Shown piece after piece: positions 22,445 through 33,736 of a DNA stretch of 64,000 bases. The stretch covers positions 82,525,317 through 82,589,316 of the forward strand of contig NC_134702.1 of assembly GCF_043290135.1 (NCBI RefSeq), read 5' to 3'. Both the position numbers and the translations under genes were made by a program. The stretch's first letter is position 1. Each line of letters opens with the position of its first letter. The notes under the pieces are model-generated. The model was not told where the DNA came from and ran no database searches. It worked only from the letters and a program-made list of their open reading frames with translations. This DNA comes from Rhipicephalus microplus (taxonomy: Eukaryota; Arthropoda; Arachnida; Ixodida; Ixodidae).

Positions 22445-25400
22445 AGAACAAGCGGTGACGATCGCTTTTATGTCACCCTGCCAACCATTCCTATGGCTAT
22501 GCGGGGAAAACCGGGGAAGAGAGTTGGCGTGTTTCGCCCCATAAAACGTGAGTATTTACTACTATGGTTTTGGTGAGTAACTTTTATATGAGAAGGGCCG
22601 GCGCACGAAAAAGTTTTGGTTGGCAGGTGCGATGCCATTTTAACCGTGGCGCTGTCCCAACTCGGTTCTTTGTGCAACACGCCGCTACTGCGGCTTTCTG
22701 TTTTGACACGTGCAACCATTAGCGACGTTATTGCGTCTAGTATTGCTATATCTCTTGGATAATGGGACGACGCACCAGGTTGCATTGTCATTGCCGGTGG
22801 TACATTTTCTCCATATGTAATGATTAAATCTGATGGTATGGTGAAACAAGCACCCGAGGCAATATCTCGCGATTATCCGTTTCCTAAGGTCATCTATGTG
22901 TCGTGCAGCGGTAAACGCACAGACCACCACAGTCGAAAGTAAGGATATGCGATCATCTTTTCGTCTATTTTGTATGTGTACATGGCCCGCACCACTCACA
23001 GGGACACCCGGTCATGCATAGCTGTACATGTGTGCAAACACACAGATGGTGACACGTTTGCGTCGTTCCAGCAATGAAGTACACACAAGGGCATAAGCGC
23101 CACGCCGTGAGAGAGGACAAAAACATTGCCTTGCTCAACAGTCTCCACGCGTGCATAACGTGGGGTGTCATTTCCCCCCACATGGCCAGCAGTCGAATGT
23201 ACCGACCTAAAGTAAACAATTGTCTAGACAGACATGACACGCACCCATGGAGACATAAAAAATACGCGTCCGATAGAGTTTTTATACTTTTTGTTTTCTT
23301 TTGCTCTTCGAAATGAATACGCAACTTTTCACAAGCGTCAGGTGCTAGGGCCAACCCTCTCAAGCCTGCGTGAGAAGGTCACTCAAGAAAATGTAGAAGC
23401 CCGCGCGTATCAGCATTAGATTTCGATCTTGTAAATATGAGTCCTTTGAAACTGGCTGTGGCTGCGTGCTACTGGAACTAATTCCAGTGGCGGTGATGCA
23501 GAAACAAAGACATGCTAAGCAATATTGAACAACCTGCTGAGAGCCATAAATATCACGAGCTTTTTAATGATAAGACACGAGGCATTTTCATTATTTACAC
23601 AGTCTGAAAACAAAAGCAAATAATCACATTACGGGTAGTAAAATTGTTTAACTATTTCTTGGTGTAAACGTATTTACTGCAAGAGGATTTTATGGAGCTG
23701 CAGCTAATGTATAATGTTACCATGCTATATAAACTGGGCTGTGCCATTGGACTATGCTGATGCTTCACCCGTCACTTATCGCATTTGCACAGTCGTCACC
23801 ATGCTTAATTCGAACGCTCCGCAGCGTGTCCTCACGAGGTTTGATTGACGCCAGCGCCGTGTAGGTTCTGGGTCTGTAGACGAGGTGTTAGCAGTACTTG
23901 TCTACATACTATTCAAGAATACCCGGGTATTATGTCGGCACCAGCACCCAGCGCTTCGCATCTAACACATGTCAAAGCACTCCAGGTCATGCTGCGGAGC
24001 GTTCGGGTCCAGATTGTTTACGACTGTACATAGTGCTTCTGGTTATGTATTGTTTTCGTATTCTATGTTTATTCCAAACGTTTCTTGTGTTTGTGTATTT
24101 CATCAGTACTACTACCAAGATGATAGGATATAGCCAGTTCTAGAATAGCCTATCTTGCTATATTTCTTTCATAGAGAGATTAACAAAAGAAACGCATTGT
24201 GGAAATTGTTCAAAGTATGGCCAATGCACATATCTAGAGAACACTCTTTCAGCGACGCCTATTTAGCACTCTTTGAAGTTAGACGTGAAGACTACAGTGG
24301 TAACGGTACGTAAAGAATGTTTGCTATACATGCGCGTACATATGCTAGATGACATAATGAGCAAATACGGCAGATAATTACAAATTTTACTGGCCCATGC
24401 ATCGAGTAACACTCTCTGTTCTATCTCAAACACTACTGGTCTAGCACTTGCTTTTTGTCATAACAGCATTTAGAACAATTAATATAAAAAATAAAACCGC
24501 TACAATATCGAAGGTTCTGGTTAGTTATATCTATATCGGTGCGTCAGCTCACTAGACATCAGGGCCAATCAGCTGTGGTGAGAGTTCACTATATCACGCA
24601 CACTTTTTTAGTGAACAGTTGAAATTCTCGGGTACCGGGCGTAGAATTACTTCAACCGCTCACTTTTTACTGCATGACCTCATATTTGCATCGACAGCAT
24701 AAGCAACAATAAGTTAACCTATGGAGCACACCAGGGCACACGAACACCTACGTTTGGGTACCACCACCAGACACCTAAGAGAACAGTTAGAGTCTCCGCC
24801 AACTTTACTTGTCAACAAATACATGCAAAACCATGTTAATTATTTTTCAAAACAAGCGGTGATTACGAGATTGTTACAGACAAGACCTTATGCGAACCCA
24901 AACTTTTTTAGCAAGATACGTCTACAGAGAGATGTAGAAATCAACTGCCAGAAGCGTATACTATGCCAGGGTTGCTGTGGATCATATGCTTTATGACAAT
25001 GTCTTGTGGTTTTCAGAGACTGTGACGAAGATGTTGGTTGCAGCGAGTCCTTCATAGAGGAGTTATTTACGACCAGTTACAGACCACCCAGAAGGACCAC
25101 AATATAACGGTAGGGTTAAACCTTAGTTTCCCAGTGTGGCAGCCTGCTTTATTTTACGCTGGCACAGGCCGAGGCGTTTGATTTTATATTCTTTTTTCAG
25201 CCTCACCATACTTTCTCCTTGTCTCGGCATGCATGGGAGCTGCCAGCGTCTACCTAAGGGTTAATCCCTAGGGCCTCAATAAGGTTCATCATCCTATACA
25301 GCATTGTGATCTTAGAGGCTGTACGTCTAGATGCATAAACCGATGCAGCACAAACAAACAAAAAAAGAATCAGGTCGCAAAGCGCACGAAGTAAGCAACC

Positions 25401-26049
25401 AAATTTTTCTTCGGGAACTACCGGAAACGTAAACATAGGTGGAGGGATATAGACTGCGGATTTCAGTGTTCCTGCGGGCAATATCACGAAGATGGCTTGT
25501 TTTCCTTTCCGCGTCGCGAAAAGCATAACTTTCCCGACAACCGGAAATAACTTCAAATCGCACGCTTTCAATCAAGGCAAGCGCTTACGGAAGCCGCGCA
25601 AAAAGAAAACGGCGCCCAAGGGACCATCCTCGCCTTTCATTCATGAACTCCGAGAAGGCCCGCTTTGTTCTCTTCTTCTTCTTTTTCTCCTCATCTCATG
25701 GCTCTTACCCAGCTTTTCTCGAACTGCACTCTCTACGGTGCCGTCGTCTTCATCGTCTTTCTTGTTGCTGTTATTGTTGTTCTCACTCCTGCGATATTAC
25801 GCACCGAGAAAAGAAGAGAGGCATCGCATTTTAAAACCCAAGTTTTACATCAATACTACGGGAGGAAATTGTATACGGGCACATAGTTCAGCGCCCCTGC
25901 CAACTATATATATATATAGCGCATATATTTCGCGATACTTTTTGAGATGGTTTCGATGAAAAATCAAAACGCCTTCGCCGAGGGTCAGTTGTGTTGGTTT
26001 TCAGGGCATTATTTCAAATGAGAAACATTTTTTTAGCGAAACCAAGACA
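22445..26049. other. No recognisable gene
   Basis: Open frames include 22965-23363 (minus, 132 codons), 24721-24996 and 25492-25959 (plus). The last has basic and serine/leucine-rich stretches, partly from CTT-rich DNA. None has a recognisable domain. A TATATATATA tract lies at about 25901-25918. Confidence 0.4.
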
Positions 26050-26595
26050 CTCTGTTTGTTTCTACTTACGCATCTATCTAGCCGCCTACGTTTGTACCTG
26101 TGCTTTTCTGTCTGTGTGCCTGTCTGTCACTCGAAACGACTGAGTCACCCGTCAAACGGTTAAGGCTTTCGTCAACGCCCAGCCACCTTAATCTAACTGC
26201 TGCGTTCATACTTTTGAACACTGTCAGTAACAAAACTATTACGCATATCTAAGGCGTAGTATCAATGCGTAAGTATCAAGTGTTGTTTTCTTTCACTAGA
26301 AGATAGATGCGCGATTCTGAAGACCGTACGTGATTCTACACCTTACACAAACTACGTGTTCTTTACGCTGCGCTGATAAAGCGACGCTATGCATGAAAAA
26401 GCGTTCCGTCGACGACATAACGCTGTCACCTGCCAGTGGCTCTGGGCTCTCTATGAGCTCCTGTTTCCCGACATTACCGCCAGATAGCATCCACATTTCA
26501 CGCAGCACCTACAGAAAAAAGGATATCGTCTTTCGACGACATTTGCAACACATCATGCAGATACAAGGTCATTTTTTTTTCTTTTACCGTCTGAT
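26050..26595 (+). repeat. Microsatellite-associated dispersed repeat, copy B
   Basis: Shares TCTGTCTGTGTGCCTGTCTG, ATTACGCATATCTAAGGCG, TTTCACTAGAAGATAG, GACGCTATGCATGAAAAA and CGCCAGATAGCATCCACAT with copies A, C and D, in the same order. It is interrupted at its distal end by the Ruka SINE at 26611-26856, so the repeat is older than that SINE. Confidence 0.65.
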
Positions 26596-26610
26596 AGCAC
26601 TCATTTCTTA
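26596..26610. repeat. Left target-site duplication of Ruka copy
   Basis: AGCACTCATTTCTTA matches AGCGCTCATTTTTTA at 26857-26871 with two mismatches, consistent with an older insertion. Confidence 0.75.
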
Positions 26611-26856
26611 ATTGATTTGACTGATTTGTGAAGTTTAACGTCCCGAAGCCATTATATGGTTATGAGAGACGCCGTACTGGAGGGCTCCGGAAATTTCGAC
26701 CACCTGGGTTTTTTTTAACGTGCACCCAAATCTGAGCACACGGGCCTACGACATTTCCGCTTGCATTGGAAATGTAGTCGCAGCAGCCAGGATTTGAACC
26801 CGCGACCTGCGGGTCAGCAGCCGAGTACCTTAGCCACAAAATCACCGCGGCGGGGC
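26611..26856 (-). mobile_element. Ruka SINE, full length, minus strand
   Basis: Read on the minus strand, the head starts at about 26856 with CCCCGCCGCGGTGATTTTGT and contains the B box GGGTTCAAATCC. The body runs to the ATTGATTTGACTGATTTG tail at 26611. The A-box region TTTTGTGGCTAAGG carries substitutions. The 15-bp imperfect target duplications confirm retroposition into the dispersed repeat. Confidence 0.93.
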
Positions 26857-26879
26857 AGCGCTCATTTTTTAAACGTTAT

Positions 26880-27190
26880 TTCCGTGACTCATATACGTCG
26901 CTGAAGTCTCGCTGGATCCCAGCATAAAATATTTCAGTGCTAAAAATCACGATTCAAGCAGGAATCCAACTGAAGCATTCTGCGTGGTAGTCAGGTGTTC
27001 TACCGCTGATCCACGCCAAGTTTTTAAACTTCATTAGAAAAAAAAGAGGTGCTATGCACGAGTCGCGTCGTCACGTAAATTATGGTTGCAGCGTGGCCTA
27101 TCTAATTTTATATTCTGTCAATGAACAGTATTATTGTACTCCTATAAAACAAGGTGTCCGGTCGGGTTACCTTGAATAGTAGTTCCAATG
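26880..27190 (-). mobile_element. tRNA-Gly-like SINE or longer repeat, second copy
   Basis: The minus strand from about 27018 reads GGCGTGGATCAGCGGTAGAA, CACCTGACTACCACGCAGAA and GTTGGATTCCTGC, matching a tRNA-Gly A box, anticodon arm and B box. Homology with 52960-53210 goes beyond the head: on the plus strand both have ATTATGGTTGCAG- or ATTGTGGTTGCAG-type sequence, then CTAATTTTATA or CCAATTTTATA, then CTATAAAAC or CTATAATAC at about 27085-27150. The tRNA-like part therefore sits in a repeat of 250 bp or more. Confidence 0.6.
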
Positions 27191-27787
27191 TTAGGTCCGC
27201 TTTTATAGCAGTATGAAAAAACATTACATTTGTATTCTTATGATTCAGCAAGCTATGTTCAATCGTCGCTCGAACTCATAGCAATGTGCCAACAAATAAT
27301 AATCCCATCACCGAATCACAGCGTGAATTTCGCTTCACTATTACTGACGTCTGTGCTATGAGTACTGACGTTACCCTTTAAACGCCAGTGTAATCGATGT
27401 TCCTCTTAATACCACAAAATGCACACAATTACTACACTCACAAAAACATGTTTATCTACCTCGTCACACTTGGCTTAAAGCAAAAAAAAAAAGCAGAATA
27501 GATACTTATTCACTGAATGTTCTGCATGAAGCCGATTGAAACTGTTACTGGAACCTGCCGAATTTTTGTGAAACAATGTGTCCAGGTGTTCTGTAGTACA
27601 TCAAGGCACTACTATTTTATAAACAACTTTCTTCTCATTTACGAAGTACCTAAGTGGGCTTTGTTGCTTCTTAGGTGTACTCGGGAGTGTGCGTAAGCAA
27701 AATATCGTCTAACGTTGTATTCACCCGCACACCAAAAACTATACCTAGTAAACAGAACAGCAACATCTTTTGGTCACGAAATATCTT
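27191..27787. other. No gene seen
   Basis: AT-rich; a CCTGCCGAATTTTTGTGAA block near 27555 resembles TCTGCCGAATTTTTCTGAA near 53514, suggesting that the repeat shared with 53 kb may extend here with divergence. Confidence 0.35.
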
Positions 27788-27802
27788 CTTGTGTATGTTG
27801 CT
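27788..27802. repeat. Left target-site duplication of Ruka copy
   Basis: CTTGTGTATGTTGCT is identical to 28043-28057, a perfect 15-bp duplication. Confidence 0.92.
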
Positions 27803-28042
27803 GATTTGATTGATTTGTGGGGTTTAACGTCCCAAAACCACCATATGATTATGAGAGACGCCGTAGTGGAGGGCTCCGGAAATTTTGACCACCTGGGGTT
27901 CTTTAACGTGCACCCAAATCTGAGCACACGGGCCTCAACATTTCCGCCTCCATCGGAAATGCAGCCGCCGCAGCCGGGATTTGAACCCGCGACCTGCGGG
28001 TCAGCAGCCGAGTACCTTAGCCACTAGACCACCGCGGCGGGG
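27803..28042 (-). mobile_element. Ruka SINE, full length, minus strand, young
   Basis: A complete element from the ATTTGATTGATT tail to the head at 28042 (CCCCGCCGCGGTGGTCTAGT on the minus strand), with intact A and B boxes. The perfect 15-bp flanking duplications and near-consensus sequence make it one of the youngest insertions in the window. Confidence 0.95.
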
Positions 28043-28057
28043 CTTGTGTATGTTGCT
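28043..28057. repeat. Right target-site duplication of Ruka copy
   Basis: Second perfect copy of the 15-bp CTTGTGTATGTTGCT. Confidence 0.92.
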
Positions 28058-28714
28058 TGTCAGTGGTAAATGAGTTTGAAAAATTGTAGTGTCATAGCCC
28101 TAGCACTCTAATTTATGAGTAGGTTTTATCTGTTACTTTGGTCTTCAAACGGGCTGTATTCGCCAACGGTGCTTCCTCATTGTGAAAAAGAAGGAAGGCT
28201 ACCGAAAAAAGAAGAGAGAGATATATGGTGAAGAGTATAAGCAGGCAAGTTATTCCAGGACAGATGTCCAGATGCTGATCCCTCGAGATTTATCTCGATG
28301 CGTTGGCTCATCCGAGTTTCCTTTTCTTTCCCGGGTCCTTTATTTCCGCAAAGGCGTTATATATACGGAATGATGGATTGTTAGAGGGCAAAAGAAATCA
28401 CTCACAGTGTAGTGATAAAGAAAACAGCTGGGAGGAAAAAAAAAACGTATGCTTGCAGTATGTATTTTTTTAACGGGGCTAGGGCACTACAAAGCTCTTC
28501 AAAAAGAATTATTTATTTATCCGTTTAATTATTTATTTATTTTCATTTTTGCGTTGAGCTCTTCGTACTTGTGTGCGTTCTACAGTTGCTGGTTTGAATC
28601 GTGCCCCATGACTTTTCGTCACAGTCCCCAAACTAGTTTTAAACGGTCGATGACAGCTGTACTTCTTACCAGTCTATTTCCCTCTGTTTGAATGTGTATT
28701 CGTGTATCATATCA
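28058..28714. other. No feature seen
   Basis: AT-rich DNA with a run of ATTTATTT near 28510-28540. No domain recognised. Confidence 0.35.
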
Positions 28715-28918
<204 letters not shown>

Positions 28919-29364
28919 AGCAGAACAAAAGTTTCCATGTAAAAGCTCCTTACACTGCACGTAAGGTGCAACATATCAGACGCTATGGCACTTGCAGATT
29001 TGTTTATACCTATAAAGGCAAGGTCAAAACAGCAAATGGGAACGTCACGAGGCTGTAAAGATGTGATGTCTACGTACGTCATTTTGCTGTTGGATTTGTA
29101 GCTTTCAGTCACTCTACTAGAGGTGAGTAGATTAACATAACGCACAGCCTTCTTACTATGCTCACCGTGAAAGAAAATGACAGCCTTCGCACGGCCAATG
29201 CATGCCCCAAGTTTCCCTGAAGTCTCGATAGACTTGTTATTGTCACGATGGCTGAAATCCCGAATATAATTTTCCGCCTGTTCTCCACCTATATAAATTG
29301 CAGTGAAATAAAAAAGTTCTGGCCATTGGCTTTTATTCTTGCGAAGTAGAGGTTGTCCATGCAA
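28919..29364 (-). CDS. Anonymous protein-like reading frame, about 148 codons, no ATG at its start
   Basis: On the minus strand the frame is open from 29364, just after a TAG at 29365-29367, until it runs into the AAT/ATT array. It decodes a natural-looking protein: SQWPELFYFTAIYIGGEQAE, then a GACIGRAKAVIFFHGEHSKK segment, then VDITSLQPRDVPICCFDLAF. The first codon is TTG, preceded by AATTAG, which could be a splice acceptor. F-x-F-x3-YIG-x3-AEN-Y weakly recalls the beta-sandwich of SINA/TRAF-type proteins; this is a guess. Alternatives are a transposon or retrogene fragment. The 3' end appears replaced by the microsatellite. Confidence 0.4.
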
Positions 29365-29799
29365 CTAATTTGTATTGATATCTCGAGCTTCTCACAACCA
29401 TAACTTGCTGAGAACTTCTGTTACAACTCCTATTGATGACGTTCATCGGTCAGTCGGTCATTCATTCGGTCAATCAGTCAGTTAATGCGGATTATGGGAC
29501 GGACTCTGTATTTTATGACAATGAATAGTACAATAACTAAATAAAAGAATATACGGAAAACCCATTCAGCGCGAAGCTGCCATACATGGTCTTTTGTAAG
29601 TTAACCAGTTGTACTCTCTATCTGCAGCGAGAACGTACGTTCGAGCCTTTCTATCTGGTCTAATCTCAGAAAGAGGTGGCTGCTAAAGTCAAGCAATGAC
29701 CACCTGTAGCTTTTCACACTATCGCAAGGTTCTCGACGCACATATAACCTAGCGTACATGTATGTACACTAGGCTCAACGTGTACAATGTAAGACTCAC
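29365..29799. other. No feature seen
   Basis: Contains a short GGTCAGTCGGTCATTCATTC simple-sequence stretch near 29448-29480 and otherwise anonymous DNA. Confidence 0.35.
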
Positions 29800-30140
29800 T
29801 CGCTGTATTTCGTGCCGACCGATTGTGCCCTCGTGATCTCCGACGACAGCGCAGCTCTGACCAACTGGATTAGCCTTACGCCATCTCCTGACGCAGACAA
29901 GAGCTCGCTTCGAGTGGTGTCCCGTCCTCGGACTCCTGCGCCCGTGTCCATCTTTCCTATCTTCTCTTTACTACCATCGCTCGCTGTCCCTGCGGCTCGC
30001 TCTCTCCTCCTTCTCTCAATATATACCTTTTAATCCTATCCTTTTAATCCCCCTTTACCCCTATCCCTTGTGAGCAACTGTTGGGGTGTCGCACTCCGAT
30101 GCAGACAGTTACGGGGCTCACTTCTTTGTGCTTTTCTCTT
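29800..30140 (+). mobile_element. Putative retroelement 3' end
   Basis: A GC-rich open segment (29812-30033) is followed by TATATACCTTTTAATCC, pyrimidine-rich CCCTTTACCCCTATCCC, and GTGAGCAACTGTTGGGGTG ending in ACGGGGCTCAC. The arrangement resembles the C-rich 3' untranslated ends of the LINE copies at 31 and 62 kb, but it lacks the GGTAGCAAACC-type signature. The assignment rests on general resemblance only. Confidence 0.3.
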
Positions 30141-30952
30141 TAGGAACCGCATAAGAAAATGTACAATGTAGGTTCTGCCGCTACAACATTTCGCGACGGT
30201 TGTTATACACTATAGGCAATCGGGATTGTGAGCATTACTTTGAGGCGTCACTCTCTTTTTCACGAAAAAGTCGAATGATACCAGCCTGGGTGCAGGCAAT
30301 TCCCGCTACCACTCCACAAAGCTCACAAGAGCTCAGTCTTTCACGTTGAGACTGTTACAATCTTTTTCGTTCAGAGAAAAGTTTAGCTACTTTAATTGCT
30401 CCAAACATCAATCTACGTAGCCCTGACTTCAACGAAGAATATTGAGTGTTAGCCCAGACTCTCAGGTAATGTTGTGTGATACAAGACGCCTTTTTTACAA
30501 ATTACGCTTTGTTCCAATATTGTCGAAATGTAATTGTTTAGACCTGAGATGCAACACCTTTTTATACTTCGGCCCATAGGAAGTATTCACGTGATGTCAT
30601 GACGCGCCATTTTGTTGTACAACTCTCAGCTTCCAGCTGTTCTGAAGATAAGCAGAAGAAGATAAGAAATCGTGCCTTCCTCGGTGCTTTTTGTACTACA
30701 AAATGGCGGCCGCAGAGACGTCAGTGAATTATCTCTACACGGCCAGTCTACGTTAACAATACCGCCGGGTGCTTTTCTGTTGTGACCCATCTTTCATGCT
30801 AGCACAAAGACCCGGCAAGCAGCCGCCGTAACATGTTCCTATGTCGGCAACACATAGCGCGCTTTTAAGTATTATTCATCGCGATTGCAAGCAACCATGT
30901 CACTTTATCATCGACCAGGCTGCCTTAGCATTGTGAAGTATCCAACATACAC
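30141..30952. other. No feature seen
   Basis: Anonymous AT-rich DNA; no repeat or domain recognised. Confidence 0.35.
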
Positions 30953-32105
30953 AACAGAGAAACGAGAAACAGGGGATACAGGGAGGTTAACCAGATGCTT
31001 GTATCCGGTATGCTACCATATACACTGGGGTTGGCGGGATCAAAAGAGAGAGAGATTAAAAATAAGTAAGAGAAAAACAGGGATACACACACACACACAA
31101 AATCAGTTCACTCAGAGGTGTTCCGCCACGCCAGTAGTTCGCAAGAAGCCCAGTAGCGCTTGCACGGCCTTCTTCTGTGATGATTAGTCATGACGATGGC
31201 GCAGTATACTTTATTCTAACAGCGGCTGGTCATCTAACTTGTTTAGTGTATTGGAAAGGTAATGTCTTTCTAGGTTATATTCCGGGCAGTCGCACAGGAC
31301 GTGTCCAATTGTCTCTTGGTCTCCGCAGTGTGCACAGGTGGCGGTGTCGGCGATCTCTATGCGGAACGCATACGCACGGCTAAACGCGACTCCCAACCAT
31401 AGTCTGCACAGAGCAGCAGCGTCACCTCATCGAAGTTTTCTTGGAAGCTGCAAGCTTAACGTAGGATCAAGAGACGATAATCCTGCTTGCGTAAAAAGAC
31501 GCTCATTCCAAAGTGACATGAATTGTTCGCGAGCAAGCATGCGGAGCCTCCTAGCAGCGTCCGTGCTAGAGAGAGGTATTGACTGGTTGTTGTCTTCTGT
31601 ATGGGCTGAACGGGTAGCTTGATCAGTCCGTTGATTACCGATAAACCCACAGTGGCTTGGCAACCACTGAAATATAACGTGGTGCCCTTTCTCTGTTAGA
31701 TGGTGTAGCATTTATGCTGTCTCAAATACCAACTGCTCATGCGGACCACGGCGTAGATTTGACAAAAGAGACTACAGTGCCACCACCATTGCGTGCTGTG
31801 GTCGTTAATGAAACGCAACGCAGCGCCAAGCGCTTCGAGCTCTGCTGCCGTTGATGTGGTTGCATGAGCTGTCCTGAATTTGATGGTTGTGGCTGCGTTG
31901 GCACAACGACCGCTGCTGTTGAGCTGTTTGGCAGGACGGAGCCGTCGGTGTAGACGTGGGTGCAGTCTTGGTACTTCTCGTACAGCAGAAGTAAGGCGAG
32001 CTGCTTGAGGGCTGGTATTGACAAATCTCGTTTTTTTCTGGATCCCTGTTATTGTCACGTTGATGACTGGCTGTTTGAAGCACCATGGAGGAGCTGAAAT
32101 TCTCG
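30953..32105 (-). pseudogene. LINE 3' end with RNase H and zinc finger (family A)
   Basis: On the minus strand, from about 32100 down, a non-LTR retrotransposon C-terminus can be read in shifting frames: CTHVYTDGSVLPNSSTAAVV (first RNase H Asp), TAAELEALGAALRFIND (Glu), and FQWLPSHCGFIGNQRTD with the last Asp. At 31396-31211 comes ADTATCAHCGDQETIGHVLC, a CCHC-type zinc finger. The segment around the third RNase H acidic residue is scrambled by an indel near 31720-31760. The 3' untranslated part (31190-30953) contains GGTTAACCTCCCTGTATCCC on the minus strand, as in the related copy at 62.6 kb. The copy is 5'-truncated at about 32105 and carries several frameshifts. Confidence 0.85.
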
Positions 32106-32734
32106 CCGCTGGCGTAAAACTAAATCATATCTTGCTTTCATATATGTTCATGCGCACCTCCACTTTACCCGTATAGGGCGCCCCAGTTGAGCTCAGTTGG
32201 AGTTTGAAAATATGCCAATGCACTGTACCAGCGAATAGATGTTCCCGACTATGGCCTAGAGTACGTCGCACTATTTTAGCGTTCTTAAGAGTTGGCTTAT
32301 TAGGCATGTCTATTGAACAAGCTTTTGAAGCCACCAAGTTGGATGAAAACTTCAAGTGACAGAATTGTAGACCAGTTTTTTAACTCTCTATGTATGATGT
32401 ATGAGTGTTTTTTTTTTCATCTTCCTTCAGTAACCCGCGAAAAACAAAAAAAAGGCAGGTTAGATGCCCGCTCGCGCACCTACGCGCGTCGCGATTGCAG
32501 TGCTTCCTAACGTTCCGCGTTGGGCTTACATCGCGGTGGTTCACGACAACGATAAGCCTACACAGCGGTTATCACTCGTGTCATCGCTGGCGAAACATGC
32601 GTCATGCCGCCGTCCTATCGAGGCAGCATAGTCGGAAAAATACCACGGTCGCCCTCACGCGGAATACCAGCAAGCACTGCGACAAATGCGATACGACGCA
32701 CAAGCTGGCGTGAAGAAAAGCACGAAATACTTAA
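32106..32734. other. No gene seen
   Basis: Anonymous DNA up to the Harbinger-like element; the last three bases TAA (32732-32734) are its target duplication. Confidence 0.35.
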
Positions 32735-33733
32735 TACCGGTGTCACAGTGGCACTTTTAATCGCGATCAGGGCGATCGGGATGAGTTCTCTTGATCGCGA
32801 TTGACTTTATGACCACTGCTACACGGTTCAAGCTAATTCGGTTCGAGCTTGGGTCAGAAAAAATGCCACAGGTGGCATTTGCGCGCCGTAAGACATGCCA
32901 CTGGCAAAACTCGACGTACAGTATATCTATAGATTCATTTATTAGCAATGTCATTTGTGCAAGAACCACTCAAACGTCGAAAACTTTGCAGGCCACTGCG
33001 ATAGTATTTTCTTAACTCCATCACTCGTTAAAATTTGCCTAGCACTTACCTGTATTGCTGTGCGAGATTCTTAACCTGCGTTTTTTTCTTTTGTCATGGC
33101 CTCCGTTTGTAGTCATGTAGTAGCAGCGAAGCGTCAATCTCTTTGCACGGTCCAGTGTTTCACTTCTGGCACCTCGAGTCTGTTCCAGACGCTCTTGCCA
33201 GCGGTCAACTACTGTAAAAATCTCTCCATTCGACCACGAAGTGCGCGTACGTTGCAACGTAGTCAAAAGGCTTCCGACACTCATAATCAGTTTGCTTCTA
33301 GGTGTTTCACCAGCTCCGACGGAGCGAGAATTGAACTAAGCGCTGAAGGCAACGGTCGACTGCTTGTCGTCTGCTTGCCGTCTGCTTGTCCCGCAACTAC
33401 ATGCGGTCGATGCAAATCCTAAAATATGCAATACGTTTGATATTGTTGTTTAAGTTTAAGTAGTTTAGAATTTTACTTTTTACAAATATCTAGCTGTTTT
33501 AAAGCGTTCTTATCGAACTATGCTCGATTTTCTTGATTATTGTGCTTTCAACAAGCTCAGCTAGGGGGTGCAGACGGCAGCAAAATCGCGATCTGTCAGG
33601 CAGATCGCGATAATCTTGATCCCGATTATGTCTGATCGTGATTAATAGTGACCGTGTAGCAGCACCTAATCTGGATCGGGGTTAATCCGGGTTTACGCTG
33701 ATCGCGATTAAAAGTGCCCGTGTGACACCGGTA
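32735..33733 (-). mobile_element. Harbinger-like DNA transposon, 999 bp, non-autonomous
   Basis: The ends are inverted repeats of about 36 bp: TACCGGTGTCACA, a variable four bases, then CACTTTTAATCGCGATCAG, with two mismatches between ends. TAA occurs immediately outside both ends (32732-32734 and 33734-33736), matching the 3-bp target duplication of PIF/Harbinger elements. Subterminal GATCGCGATT motifs are repeated. Inside, on the minus strand, is a Myb/SANT-like domain relic (separate entry), which Harbinger elements encode as a second protein. No DDE transposase is visible, so the copy depends on others. Confidence 0.75.
33039..33284 (-). pseudogene. Myb/SANT-like DNA-binding domain relic inside the Harbinger-like element
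   Basis: The minus-strand frame reads TSWSNGEIFTVVDRWQERLE, the start of a Myb/SANT-like trihelix (W, E, W at the usual spacing). After a probable frameshift another frame gives KKKTQVKNLAQQYR near 33075, which fits the third helix (T-K-x-KNL-x3-YR). The protein would be the DNA-binding partner of a Harbinger transposase. The original frame ends with a stop at about 33039 and lacks an intact reading frame, so it is a fossil. Confidence 0.55.
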
Positions 33734-33736
33734 TAA

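Noticed and set aside
26950..27018. Functional tRNA-Gly gene on the minus strand
   Set aside because: The acceptor stem is not complementary, and the sequence recurs with the same flanks at 53 kb, which indicates a SINE or repeat.
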